Source of the DNA: Acrasis kona
Lineage: Eukaryota > Heterolobosea > Eutetramitea > Acrasida > Acrasidae
Direction: 5' to 3'
Length of the DNA: 64,000 nt
Assembly: GCA_026419775.2 (NCBI GenBank)
Contig: JAOPGA020000730.1
Location: forward strand, 1 to 64,000
Shown: piece after piece, positions 19,977 to 30,656 of the stretch
How the letters are laid out: every line of letters begins with the position of its first letter
Position numbering within the stretch: the first letter of the stretch is position 1
Notes under the pieces: model-generated
The model's database searches: none
The model's input: the letters and a program-made list of their open reading frames with translations, nothing else
Told to the model about the DNA's origin: nothing
Made by a program: the position numbers and the translations under genes

Positions 19977-22973
19977 ATGAACCCGGACTATAGCGGATAC
20001 GGAAACGAAGAGCCAATTGACTTGTCCACCTTGGAGAGCCAATTTACTGCAAGAGCACAGGAACCTGTCGCGGCTGATCAATTAAAAAGAAATAATGTAG
20101 AGCAACCTTTTAACAATAAGAGTAATTTGGTCGCGAAACTCACGGAAGGAATTAACCAAGTCCAACTTGATGGGCACCAGACCATAAATAGACCCCCACC
20201 CATTGACACTGTGACGACGACCTCTGACGCGACCCCTGGCGATCTAATATACAAAACTACCTATGGAAAGAATTTAACCGAACCAAGGGCAAAGGTTAGC
20301 AGTAATACCATCACCTTCTATCAAACAGAACCCACCTACACAAGCGGCAAGCTCATCACCACAAGTAATGAGTATTTGCTCTGGGGAATCAAAATGGGCC
20401 TACTAAGAGTTTTCCACAAGTTCAATTTTAAAAATGCAGTCATGAAGGGTCACAAGCAACAAATCACCGACGTCAAGTTCCATCCCAACACTCCCAACCT
20501 AGTAGCCAGCGCGAGTCGCGATCGTAGTTTAATACTATGGCAGGTCAACGAGCGCAAGCAACCCCAAGACGCTCCTGTTGGTGCCGCACCTCCTTCCAAA
20601 GAGACCACCGGCGTCACTTACAAAATACTACTTTACTTGAGGGCCCAACAAGCACAAACATACTTTAAGAGAATAGAATGGAAGAGTGCAAGCGAAAATG
20701 AACTTTTTGCGGTTACAAGTGAAAATGAGATTGTTCACTTGAACTTGGACCAATTAACATTATCCGCTCAAGTCGTCAACGATATAAGATTTTTGAACTT
20801 TAACAGCTCAATACCTGGAGCCAGAGTGTTGTTACCTGCTAGCAGCGTTCAGGTCAATGACATTCGCATATCGCCAGATGGAAAATTCTTGGCAGCTGCA
20901 TCAGAGTCTGGAAAGATTTTTACTTGGAGCGTTGAAACTTTGGAATTACTCAACGAACAACAAATACATCAAACAAGCATATTCAGCGTACATTTCTGCA
21001 AAGCTGATCCATCGGCGTCATCACCCGCAGTTATCACTGGAACGTTGAACAACACTCAATTCACATGCCATACACTCACTAACGGTCAATATTTAAAATC
21101 ACATCAGGTCACCATTCACAACGAAGACACTAGTGCACCACAATATACAAACACTGTTGAATACGAACCAACATCCAGCTGTCTATTCGTAGCCAGCATG
21201 GACACAAACACATTAATAGTTCTCCATCTCGACGATCAATACAAGATTGATCACGTTGCCGAATTCGAATCCAATCACGCCATCGTCAGTTTCAAATCAA
21301 TGGTCAAGTACGACGATCAAGAAAATAATCACATGATTGGATTGTTCTGTTTGGAGAAGGAAGCAGTCACATTGGTCAGCATCACGTTAACGGATGTGCT
21401 CAGTAACATTTATGCCAAGTTAAGAACCACCACCTATACCAAATTAAGCACCGCCGTACCTCAACCCCATGCACAATCCACATCATCACCAATCAAATCA
21501 TCCCCATCACCACCACTCAACGCTCAACAACCACCAAAAGACAACTCACAACAACAATCAACCCGCCAAGTCAAATCGCCAATCGCCGCCACTCAACCAA
21601 CGTCACCAATCGTCACCCCATCACCAAGATCACTTTCAACTCCATCTCAATTCCAATCATCACCCATCACACAATCCAAATCACAACCACCACTACCACA
21701 AGAAATCATCGCCACCACCACATCTACACCTTCATCATCGACCGCCGCTACATCCATTCCATCTCCATCACCAAAATCAAATCAAACCATTCCAACCAAT
21801 CAACTCCACCAACCCATTCCACACACTCCATCTCCCAGAGCCTCTCAATCCAAAACACAAACGCCCATCGAAACCGAAAACGAAAATTCGACCAACAATG
21901 AATTACTTCGCGAATTAAAAAAGATGGAAAAAAGATTATTGAATCGAATGGAAGAAACCATCGAAAAACAAACTCAAAAACAATACGATCAATTATACAA
22001 GAACTTGGAACGAGAGCGATTGTTACGAGTGAAGGAAGAACGCGAAAAACAAGAAGAATTATTGGACACGATCGCAAAAGCCATTTGTCAAGACATTCCC
22101 AACGAAGTGATCGGCGCCATGCAAAATCAAATCTTGCCACAAATCGGAGACGAATTGGAACAACGATTGGATCAACAATTAAATAACGCTCTGCAAAAAC
22201 AATTCGAACGATTAGGTCCGTTGGTAGAATCGAGCATCGTCACATCTGCCAAACAACCCATTCACGAATCGTTCCAACAAGTGCTCAAAGGAACGGTCAT
22301 TCCCGCATTCCAACTATCGTGTCAAAAAATGTTTAGTCAAATTAGTCAAACCTTCGAGAGCGGAATGGAAGAGAGAGTGAAGAAACCATTAAGAGATCAT
22401 TACGTCGCTCTGAATCAAGAAACATTATCCTTGATCGATCAACATTTGAAACAATTCGCAGATGCACATTCTCCGGTCATGATTCAACAGGCAGCATCGG
22501 GTGGATTAGGTGCACATGCTTCGAATATCGGTGGTGCTCACGACGGAGTGGTCGTCAACAAGAAGGAACAAATCACAAATCTGATTCGATCGTCCGCATT
22601 CGAAAATGCATTCATGATTGCATTGAGCAGTCAAGATTTGGATTTGGTTTTGTTCACTTGCGAAGCAACGAATGCGGATACTTGTCTTGTTCAATTGTCT
22701 CAACCCGTCTTGTTGAGCTTGTTACAGCAATTGAGTTATGAATTATCTGGCGAGAAATTAAATTTGAAATTGGATTGGATCGAAAAGGTTTTATTGTCCT
22801 TGGATCCCTCTCATTATAGCATTAATACTCATTCTCATGATATTTTATCTAGCGTGTTGGCTTCTTTACAAAAGTTATTTGCAAAGGCGGATCAGAGCAA
22901 GAAATCAAAAGTGAAAATGTTGATTTATGTTGTGCATAGTCAATTGAGCGCACCACCTGGTCATAAAGAATAA
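19977..22973 (+). CDS. EDC4: Enhancer of mRNA decapping 4 (Ge-1/Varicose)
   Basis: 998 residues from the ATG at 19977, single exon. An N-terminal WD40 propeller starts near residue 130; clear blades include GHKQQITDVKFHPNTPNLVA and VNDIRISPDGKFLAAASESG. Residues about 500-640 are Ser/Pro/Gln-rich and disordered. A long coiled coil follows (about 640-800), then a C-terminal alpha-helical domain (from about 865: ITNLIRSSAFENAFMIALSS) typical of EDC4, which mediates oligomerisation and P-body targeting. EDC4 scaffolds DCP1/DCP2 decapping with XRN1 in the cytoplasm. Domain order and length fit Ge-1 and Varicose (about 1000-1400). Confidence 0.92.
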   Translation: MNPDYSGYGNEEPIDLSTLESQFTARAQEPVAADQLKRNNVEQPFNNKSNLVAKLTEGINQVQLDGHQTINRPPPIDTVTTTSDATPGDLIYKTTYGKNLTEPRAKVSSNTITFYQTEPTYTSGKLITTSNEYLLWGIKMGLLRVFHKFNFKNAVMKGHKQQITDVKFHPNTPNLVASASRDRSLILWQVNERKQPQDAPVGAAPPSKETTGVTYKILLYLRAQQAQTYFKRIEWKSASENELFAVTSENEIVHLNLDQLTLSAQVVNDIRFLNFNSSIPGARVLLPASSVQVNDIRISPDGKFLAAASESGKIFTWSVETLELLNEQQIHQTSIFSVHFCKADPSASSPAVITGTLNNTQFTCHTLTNGQYLKSHQVTIHNEDTSAPQYTNTVEYEPTSSCLFVASMDTNTLIVLHLDDQYKIDHVAEFESNHAIVSFKSMVKYDDQENNHMIGLFCLEKEAVTLVSITLTDVLSNIYAKLRTTTYTKLSTAVPQPHAQSTSSPIKSSPSPPLNAQQPPKDNSQQQSTRQVKSPIAATQPTSPIVTPSPRSLSTPSQFQSSPITQSKSQPPLPQEIIATTTSTPSSSTAATSIPSPSPKSNQTIPTNQLHQPIPHTPSPRASQSKTQTPIETENENSTNNELLRELKKMEKRLLNRMEETIEKQTQKQYDQLYKNLERERLLRVKEEREKQEELLDTIAKAICQDIPNEVIGAMQNQILPQIGDELEQRLDQQLNNALQKQFERLGPLVESSIVTSAKQPIHESFQQVLKGTVIPAFQLSCQKMFSQISQTFESGMEERVKKPLRDHYVALNQETLSLIDQHLKQFADAHSPVMIQQAASGGLGAHASNIGGAHDGVVVNKKEQITNLIRSSAFENAFMIALSSQDLDLVLFTCEATNADTCLVQLSQPVLLSLLQQLSYELSGEKLNLKLDWIEKVLLSLDPSHYSINTHSHDILSSVLASLQKLFAKADQSKKSKVKMLIYVVHSQLSAPPGHKE

Positions 22974-23228
22974 AAATTTTTTGTTTCATTTTGTTTTTTT
23001 TTTCTATTGTAATGAATGGGTGGTCAACTCAACTTGAGTTGTTTTTTAAGAGTGTTTGTAGAGGTGGATTGTTGTTGTTTGGAATGGTCTTGAAGCATCT
23101 TATTGGTTGGTGATGGATTGATGGGTGTTGAAGGAATTTTTTATGTAAATCGCGTGGCAAAGGCCGGAAATAGTCAAAATTATGTTCCTGAAATAAATCC
23201 GATCCAACAATAAAAACAAAAACAAAAC

Positions 23229-23867
23229 ATGGCCCTAAGACATTTAATCGTTGTATCAGTGGCAATCTTCATTGCGCTTGGATTGTACACTGATTACCTA
23301 CCACCCAAAGTAACTCTTTATATTCGCGAACAAAGAAATCGTTTGGTCGTCACCGTTAAGGATCTTTTGGACCAAGCCGGTGTTAAAGTAGAGAAGGGAC
23401 AAGCCAAGCTTGAACAAACAGCACAGGATGCTAAGGATGCCTTAGAGTCCCAAACAAAGAAGGCAAAGAAGAATCTTGACGCAAACTTAAAGGATGCCAA
23501 GGCAACCGCCGAAGAGATCAAGAACAAAATCTTGGCCGAAGCCAAGAAGAAACAAAACGCCGCCGAAGATCTCGCCTATGATCTAAAAGACAAGGCACAA
23601 GATGTTGCCAGTGACGTTTCAGATAAGGCTAACGAAGCATTGAACAAGGCCAAAGATACCGCTTATGATCTAAAAGACAAGGCAGCAGCAGCCACCGAAG
23701 CAGCACAAGAAGCTGCCAAGAAGAAGGCCGCCGAAGCCAAGAAGGGTGTCAACGAAGCTATTGATCGTACCAAGGAAGGTTTAAAGACTGGAGCTGATAA
23801 GGTTCAAGAAGCAGCCGAAAAGGCAAAGGACGCCACCAACGAAGCTTTGAACAAGGCAAAGTTGTAA
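23229..23867 (+). CDS. LEA-like (group 3) amphipathic helical protein with N-terminal membrane segment
   Basis: 212 residues. Residues 5-20 are hydrophobic (LIVVSVAIFIALGLYTDYL), a signal peptide or anchor. From about 45 to the end the protein is a continuous Ala/Lys/Glu/Asp 11-residue-periodic helix (AYDLKDKAQDV, DKANEALNKAKDTAYDLKDK, EALNKAKL). This is the composition of group 3 late embryogenesis abundant proteins, which protect membranes and proteins in drying cells. The pattern is also seen in apolipoprotein-like helices. A role in cysts or dormant cells is an inference. Confidence 0.75.
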   Translation: MALRHLIVVSVAIFIALGLYTDYLPPKVTLYIREQRNRLVVTVKDLLDQAGVKVEKGQAKLEQTAQDAKDALESQTKKAKKNLDANLKDAKATAEEIKNKILAEAKKKQNAAEDLAYDLKDKAQDVASDVSDKANEALNKAKDTAYDLKDKAAAATEAAQEAAKKKAAEAKKGVNEAIDRTKEGLKTGADKVQEAAEKAKDATNEALNKAKL

Positions 23868-24239
23868 TCGCAAACTTCAATTAAAGAGACTTTTATTTTA
23901 TCAAACAACTGATGTGGTGATCTAATCAAATCTTATTTTTGTACTTTCGACGACTGGACACGCTTTGTGAAAGTGCGGTGGCGGAGTTTCACTTTGTTTT
24001 TAAAATTAATTTAGAAATCAGATTGAAATCACTACAAAGTGTCTATCCATGAGTTGATGGTTTGGTGGAAACCTGCGGACTACTCCGCAACGTGGATATA
24101 ACCTTACTAAATCTAATCTGATTAAATCACCAGAACAAACATGACCAAACAATTGATGTACATTATTACTGTTTCCATAAGACTAACAGTAGTAACCTTA
24201 TAACTAATTAAATGAGCTTTTGTAACTGGGACCAATATT

Positions 24240-24274
24240 TGTGTTTCTTACAATAAAGATGGAAAGGTTAATGT
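24240..24274 (+). repeat. Inverted repeat, left arm (35 bp)
   Basis: Complementary to 24459-24493 at 34 of 35 positions, with a 184-bp spacer. Both arms encode CVSYNKDGKVNV in their own orientation. Confidence 0.85.
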
Positions 24275-24458
24275 ATGGGTTTTCGGGAAAATCAAGCTTG
24301 GAGTTGACTACAATAAGAAGGCATAACTCTTTCAAATCTTGATGAAATAAAATTTTGAATTGAAATCCATGAAATTCAGATTATTTGAGCCCTGTACATC
24401 GTGACCTTCAGTGCGAAGACTTCTGAGCACATTCGAAAAACTAAAAATTGTAAAAAAA

Positions 24459-24493
24459 ACATTAACCTTTCCATCTTTATTGTAAGACACACA
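24459..24493 (-). repeat. Inverted repeat, right arm (35 bp)
   Basis: Partner of 24240-24274, one mismatch (GACACA against the expected GAAACA). Sequence beyond the arms differs. Confidence 0.85.
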
Positions 24494-24613
24494 TTTCATT
24501 CCATCGTTTACAATGAAGTCGGGTATAAATAGCGTGTGTGAATGATTTGTGTTAATTGTTCGAAAACAATACTTTCACACACACCATCATCATTTCATAA
24601 TGTCCTCTGGTTC

Positions 24614-25158
24614 CGCTATTTCTTGATGTCTTCGGGACCACAAACATTCCAGATGTGTTTAGTTACATCTGCGTATGTAGCTCCTGCATTAGTGCTTCTA
24701 TAGACACGGATTAAGTCCACTATATTGGTTCTTAATGTGGAGTGGCTCATACTTTTTTCAAATACACGCAAAGCCATATCGTTTGGTATTTCTAAAAGTT
24801 CAATATACTCTCTGAATCGACTATTATATTCTTTCATGGTTTCGTTCGGGTATGGTTTGATAGCTCTGAAGTGATCCATATAATGTTCGCTATTAACTGT
24901 ATTTTTCTTTAATGGGCTGGCGGCTTCTTTTGTAATAACATCTGAAAATAAAGATGTATCTATATCTACACCATTCCGATCTGTAATGGTGTTACTTGTA
25001 TACCATTGATCGTTTTTTGTCTTAACGGGTGTCTTATAAAAGATATTATCATCTTCATCGGTCTTATCTTTTCTGGCGTTGATTAATTGAATAATGTTCC
25101 GTAATTGGGTGCGTTTTATTTGCTTCTGAGCACGCTTGATAACTCTTGGACTCAGCAC
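24614..25158 (-). pseudogene. Gag-like fragment of a retroelement
   Basis: 180 open codons with no in-frame ATG at the upstream end; the frame stays open slightly further upstream. Residues about 90-150 show the pattern of retrotransposon gag proteins (EHYMDHFRAIKPYPNETM, EYNSRFREYIELLEIPND, then a hydrophobic/basic segment). There is no adjacent zinc knuckle, protease or RT. Likely a relic or a domesticated gag-only ORF; the intact 180-codon frame leaves the second possibility open. Confidence 0.45.
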
Positions 25159-25714
25159 AATTGGGTTCTGGTAAAAGCTGAGAGTAAAAAATGTAATAAA
25201 AAACGGGTTGGACTAGATAATGAAGTCTATATAAAATACAAATATAATTTGAACTGTGAATGATAATCATATATGTAGTCACCAAATAGCGCACTTTATA
25301 ATTTATCTAAGCTGTGGATGAAGAGCCATCCAAGCAGCGTGCTCTGTTATCTTGTGTTCGTGGCCAATTTCTTTGTAAAATTTTTTTGGTCTCTCGAATC
25401 GAGTGGTGGTTATGTCGGTTATCCCGTCGTGGTTACTCTGACCCTCTCTAACAATTCAGATTATTTATTACTGATTAACAAGAACCCTTTTATACTGCAG
25501 TACCGGTTCGCATGCCATCAGGTTATACCTGTTGGTGCAGTACTAGTTATGGCTTGTACCTATTGACACAGTACTGACTTGATGTGTTATATTGTAATGT
25601 GATTACAACATATCATTCCTAAAAAACTTAAAAAAATGACTTTACTATTGATATATTCTATGTTAAAATTTTTTAGAAACTAACACAGCAGTACTGTTCC
25701 GTGCTTTTATATCA
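25159..25714. other. Gene-poor stretch, 556 bp
   Basis: 25318-25566 (+) is an 82-codon frame with a hydrophobic N-terminus and no known domain; I do not call it. The motif AGTACTG/CAGTACT recurs around 25540-25700. Nothing else recognised. Confidence 0.3.
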
Positions 25715-26428
25715 ATGACCGAAAATACAGAAACTTACTTACTCTCCTCAACTGATGACATGGATAACATGGATGATATGGATGACATAAATGACATGAA
25801 TGACCTGTCTATCAATCTCTCCAACATCAAAGTAGAAAAAATGGTATCGGCGAAGATTGCAGTATACATAACAGCAGCCACAATAAACTTAGTGGCTTGG
25901 ATATTCGAAGTAGCGCAGTGTTTCGAGTTATTGGGACAAATCTCTGTCTATAGAAATGAGAACCAGATAGCGGGAAGGCTGAGGAGGAAGAGATTAAGAG
26001 AAATGCTACCTGCTCTTGGTAACAACTGGGTTGTTGCCATGAAAGTACACCACCGTTCAGCAAGAAGAATAAACCTCTTCGCGACTATCATGGTGCTACA
26101 TTTTCGGAAGTTGGAGTACATCAGCAGAAGGACTAGATTTTGGAATACTCCAAATAATCTTAGTCTAATTGACGCACAACATCCTGGTGGCCCTATTAGC
26201 CAGTATACCAACTATGTTGGTGTTGTCATTGCTCCAGTGGTCGCACATCCACTTGCTGTTTATAGTTATACGTATATAACTAACGCTCAGATTGCGGACG
26301 ACATGTGGTCTCTAAGGTTTTCTGACAATACTATAAGTGTCTTTGGAACTGCGCCTACAGGTTTTGACGCGATCGCTTTCTTGCGGCCACCAAACACTCT
26401 TAACGCGGACTATAGAAATATTAGATAG
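25715..26428 (+). CDS. Hypothetical membrane-associated protein with DM repeat
   Basis: 237 residues from ATG. Residues 14-35 are an imperfect 6- to 9-bp tandem coding repeat giving DDMDNMDDMDDINDM. A hydrophobic segment (about 50-72, IAVYITAATINLVAWIFEVA) could span a membrane. The rest is basic then neutral with no recognised domain. Isolated in a gene-poor, element-rich stretch, so it may belong to an accessory or mobile module. Confidence 0.5.
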   Translation: MTENTETYLLSSTDDMDNMDDMDDINDMNDLSINLSNIKVEKMVSAKIAVYITAATINLVAWIFEVAQCFELLGQISVYRNENQIAGRLRRKRLREMLPALGNNWVVAMKVHHRSARRINLFATIMVLHFRKLEYISRRTRFWNTPNNLSLIDAQHPGGPISQYTNYVGVVIAPVVAHPLAVYSYTYITNAQIADDMWSLRFSDNTISVFGTAPTGFDAIAFLRPPNTLNADYRNIR

Positions 26429-26748
26429 TTCATTGTAACCAATATATATATACATAAAAAGAAGTTTCAACAAACAAAATTACTGTATTGATAAAGTTAA
26501 ATCTCATTCTTAAGTCTTCCCATATTGACCAAAGTAACCTCAAGTCCGAAGATTGTCTTTCAAACATTTTGTATTAATGGTTGTTATTTGTGAGGTTCAC
26601 AGTGCTCTTGACATCCGTTATCAGTAAGGAGGGGCAGACAAAACAATACTCGGTTGTATGTCGACTAATTTGTTTTGAGTTCGGAGAATAGTTATCAGAT
26701 CAAAACGTACATCTGTCAACCATCAAGTGTCACAAAATTTAAGGGACC
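26429..26748. other. Intergenic, 320 bp, nothing recognised
   Basis: AT-rich, with a short ATATATATA run near 26441. It should contain the myosin promoter. Confidence 0.4.
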
Positions 26749-29722
26749 ATGTCACAGCCTGTGGACAACATGATCCTTCTGAGGGACCCCTCAGAGAAGT
26801 CTATCTTTGAAAACCTGGAAAAAAGATACAGTAAAGATTCTATCTACGTTTGTGTTTTAATTATTCAGATTTATAACCTATCTTCAGACTTATATTGGAG
26901 AGGTTTTAATATCAGTGAACCCTTTCAAAAAGATTGAAAAGGCTGTATGATGAAAAAACACTTCTACAGTATCGCAATAAGTACATGTTTGAAAATCAAC
27001 CACACTTGTTTGCAATTGCCGAGGAGTCTTACAGAAGTTTGTTAACTACAAGAGTTGATCAGACTATTATCATAACGGGAGAAAGTGGTTCAGGAAAAGT
27101 AAGTTGTACTAAGCGCAGTTTACATTACAAATTATATAGACAGAGTGTTCAAAGACTATTATCAACTACATTGCTGCTGTGTCTGGTGAGAGTGAGAGAC
27201 AGAGTGAACAGAAGGTCAAGCAGACCGTCTTAAAGTCCAACCCAATTTTAGAGGCTTTTGGTAACGCAAAAACACTAAGAAACAACAATTCTAGTCGTTT
27301 TGGGTAACTAAATTATTTTTTCAAATTTATAACTCTTGAAGCAAATACCTCGAGATTTTCTTCAATAACCGTGGTCAACTCATAGGAGGTCAAGTTACAA
27401 ACTTTCTTCTAGAGAAAGCCAGAGTCGTCACGCAAGCACAAGGCGAACGTAACTTCCATGTGTTTTACCAAATATTTACAGACGAAAAATTAAAGAAGGA
27501 ATTCTTGCTCCAAGGAGAACCTCAAGACTATAGATACCTGAATCAATCAGGAGTGTTCCGACAACCAGATGATGCCTCAAACTTTAAAGAGTTAAAATCA
27601 GCATTGATTGCCGTTGGCATGGACCCCAAGGAACAACGTTCTATTCTCGGATGTATAGCTGCCATACTTCACTTGGGAAACATTAACTTCACTTCAAATG
27701 GAGACAAAACAGTGGTGTCCAATGCAAACGTTCTTGAACCCATCTCAGTCTTATTATCAATAGATAAAAAGTACTTGATTTTGATGCTTACCACAAAAAT
27801 GCTTGAGGTAGGATCAACAAGAGGTAGCAGCTACATGGTTCCATTGACCGTTGAGGAGGCAGAGTTCTCAAGAGATGCGCTTGCGAAGGGAATTTATGAT
27901 CGTTTGTTTACTCATATCATCAACCGTATAAACAAGAGCATTGAGCTGCCAAAGAAGAAAGTTGAAAAGAATCCATACTTACAAAAGAAGGTTCAAAACG
28001 ATGTATTAACAATTGGTATATTAGACATTTACGGGTAAGTCGTCACTTCAATCTGTTAGCTAATCATGACAGCTTTGAAATTTTTGAGGTCAACTCATTC
28101 GAGCAACTCTGCATCAATTATGTCAATGAAAGACTGCAGCAAGTTTTCATAGAACTAACTTTGAAACATGAACAGGAAGAGTACGTAAAAGAAGGAATCA
28201 AATGGGACTCCATCGAATACACAAACAATTTACCTTGTGTGCAATTAATTGATTCAAACTTGGGATTATTTGGTTTGCTCAACGAAAGTTCGCTGCTACA
28301 TCAAACAGACGAAGAATGGTGGGAGAACGTCAAGAAGCAACAAGGCAACGGCAAGGGACATTTAATATACGACAAGAACTTTGTAAGTATCACTCACATC
28401 AAGTCGTTAACACTTATAGGAGAATGGAAGGTTCAAAGTAAAGCACTATGCAGGAACGGTAGAATACAGCATCAACAATTTCATCTCCAAGAACAATGAC
28501 AACTTGTTTCAATCAGCCATGCACACCATCACCACATCAAACAATGATGTGATCAGCAATTTATTCACAGTTGAAAAGCACGCAAAGAGACCTCCCACCA
28601 CAGCTCAACAATTTAGACAAAGCGTAGACGCTCTAATCAAAAAACTCATGAGCTGTCGTGCACATTACGTTCGTTGCATCAAACCCAATGAAGAAAAGTT
28701 ACCAGGTATCTTTTCGGAGGAGCTCATTTCCAATCAAATCAAGTACCTTGGATTGAAAGAAAACATTAAAGTAAGACAATTGGGATTCGTAAGTCACACC
28801 CCATTCGGTCACTTTGCACATCAATATCGATGCATCAGTCCACAATCATTCGGAAAATCAAAATCAATTTTCAAAGACGATCGTGACTTGTGTTCGCACT
28901 TGTGTAGTTTAGCAGTAAGCATTTTACATTTTTCCATTTTCACACATTCTCTAGTCCAAAGAAGAAAACAGTTTTCAATTAGGAAAATCAAAAATCTTTA
29001 TCAAACATGCCGAAGTCATTTACTGTTTGGAAGAGTTGCGCGAGAGAAAGTTGGTCGACGTCGTGAGCGTGCTACAAAAGACTTTTAGAGATTATCAACA
29101 GCGAAAGATTTTGGCAGATCAAAAGAAGGACATTAGTGCATTGTTGAAAGGTAAAAAGGAGAGAAGAAGAATTAGCATACACAGGAACTTTATCGGGGAT
29201 TATGTCAATATCAGGAACAATCGGTTGATTCAAAAAATGTTAATAAAAAATAGAGAAAAGGATGTTTTGTTTTGTGCACATGTTGAAAAAATTAACAAGA
29301 GAAGTAAAGTCCAACCACGGACAATTATGATTACGGACCAATCAATTTATAATATGCTTGTAACTGGAAATCGAATCAAAATCAAGAGAAAACTTTTAAT
29401 AAAGGATCTTGGCGGACTGATAGTGAGTCCTTATGCCGACGGTTTTTTTGCATTAGAATTCCCTAACAGATACGATTACTTTTTTAATAGTGATAACTTG
29501 ACGGAAGTGTTGTCCACCCTTACGAGACTGTACAAAGCATTGACCGGAAATACCATTACTGTCAAGATCGACGTGAGATTTCAATATAGAACATCGAAGA
29601 GTGGAAAGAAATACGTGAACTTTTTCAAGGAAGCTAACGAGGCCAAATTACCTTATGTACTCAAATCTGCAAAGGATCAGTTGAACATCTTCATACAGCC
29701 AGGTGCAACCGTATCCCACTAA
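26749..29722 (+). CDS. Class I (short-tail) myosin heavy chain, one-base frame break at about 26940
   Basis: Seven exons: 26749-26847, 26888-27098, 27140-27303, 27342-28034, 28073-28382, 28420-28914, 28955-29722; introns 37-41 nt. The coding total is 2740 nt, one more than a multiple of three. The motor domain has the P-loop GESGSGKTECSK, switch I region [10 protein letters not shown], switch [24 protein letters not shown] and the actin-binding CIKPNEEK. After the motor come LGKSKIFIK and an IQ-like helix ([18 protein letters not shown]), then a basic TH1 domain (from [13 protein letters not shown]) that binds acidic lipids. No SH3. Role: actin-membrane coupling and endocytosis. The zero frame after [10 protein letters not shown] meets TGA at 26948; the true frame ([11 protein letters not shown]) is +1. 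All else is intact, so either a sequencing error, an allele defect or frameshifting. Confidence 0.9.
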
Positions 29723-29794
29723 AAGTTGTTATTATTAAAAAATACTTGTTACAAAATATATTGTCAGGTCAACCTTCTGCTCAAAGTAAGTCCC

Positions 29795-30650
29795 ATGACA
29801 GACAAACAAGTCCCATTCACTGCATCTGCAGCAGTTGGTATCATCATACAGATAATATGTTTGCCTTTGGCATGTTATGTGGCTAAAGACCAGCTGTATC
29901 TACTGGCACCAAACAGAGAATTTAAGGCAAGCATCACGTTATTTTTGTTATTAACTTTATCAGTCTCTTCAAGACCTTTTTTACTCTGTGTACAACGATA
30001 GAACTTTACTTGGTATTACTGCCCTGTCCGCATTTATGGCCGAGGCGTCGAATCACGTTGCAAAGCGCGTAGGTGGAGGTAAATTGAGCGCATCTGCACT
30101 ATTGATTCGCATCTTGTTCATGCTATTGAGCTTTCCACTAGATACAATCCTTCTGTTGATGCAACTGGACGCTGCTACTATTAGTCCAAACAAACATACA
30201 TCCGCATCTACACTTCCCAACATGCATCTTGAACAACTTTATAACAATGTAGCATTAGCCGTTGCAGCCTCAGTAATTAAAGTCGTGCTACAGGAGATTG
30301 TGAGCAAAGTATCTGTCATCATAGCAGGTGGTGAAGAAGCCGGTAAAATTAGAAAGATTTTTGGTAATGGTGCTTTCCCCAACATTATGCAGTTTGCATT
30401 GTATCCATTCGATACATTTGACCACAGGTTTAGATTGAACGGACTCTCTGGATTCTCCACCAAAACACTTCAGGATCTTGTCACGACAACAGTCAGCAAA
30501 GGTCTTCTCAGCTATCGTATCAAGAACATTTTATCAGTCAGGTTGAGACCCACGATTGACAAAAAAGTACAAGCTTTGTTTAACAAGTCAAGTGCACCTG
30601 TTGTTGTAAGAGAGACATCAGAAGCAGTCAAAACAGAAAAGATTGAATAA
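29795..30650 (+). CDS. Multi-pass membrane protein of unknown function, GC-AG intron
   Basis: Exons 29795-29926 and 29964-30650 give 272 residues. The 37-nt intron starts GCAAGC, not GT, and ends TATCAG; the joined frame is uninterrupted (NREFK then SLQDLFYSVYND), whereas reading through gives an early stop. There are about four hydrophobic segments (about 12-30, 55-75, 82-105, 130-150), then an amphipathic C-terminal half (RTLLGITALS, FMAEASNHVAKR). I do not recognise the family. Its stop is only 6 bp from the stop of the convergent SIN1 gene. Confidence 0.65.
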
Positions 30651-30656
30651 ACAACT

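Larger units (their letters stand above)
23868..24613. other. Gene-poor stretch with a short coding-like inverted repeat
   Basis: No intact gene. On the + strand 24216-24329 is an open piece ending in stop (contains CVSYNKDGKVNVWVFGKIKL). On the minus strand about 24525-24450 reads KCVSYNKDGKVNV. These are probably two relics of one duplicated coding segment in opposite orientation. Confidence 0.45.

Noticed and set aside
21469-21918. 149-residue plus-strand ORF rich in His/Pro/Asn
   Set aside because: It is the other frame of the Ser/Pro/Gln linker of EDC4.
26848-26937. Alternative acceptors in myosin intron 1 to remove the frame break
   Set aside because: Only the acceptor at 26887 gives [13 protein letters not shown]; the other two frames are unlike myosin, so the break lies inside exon 2.
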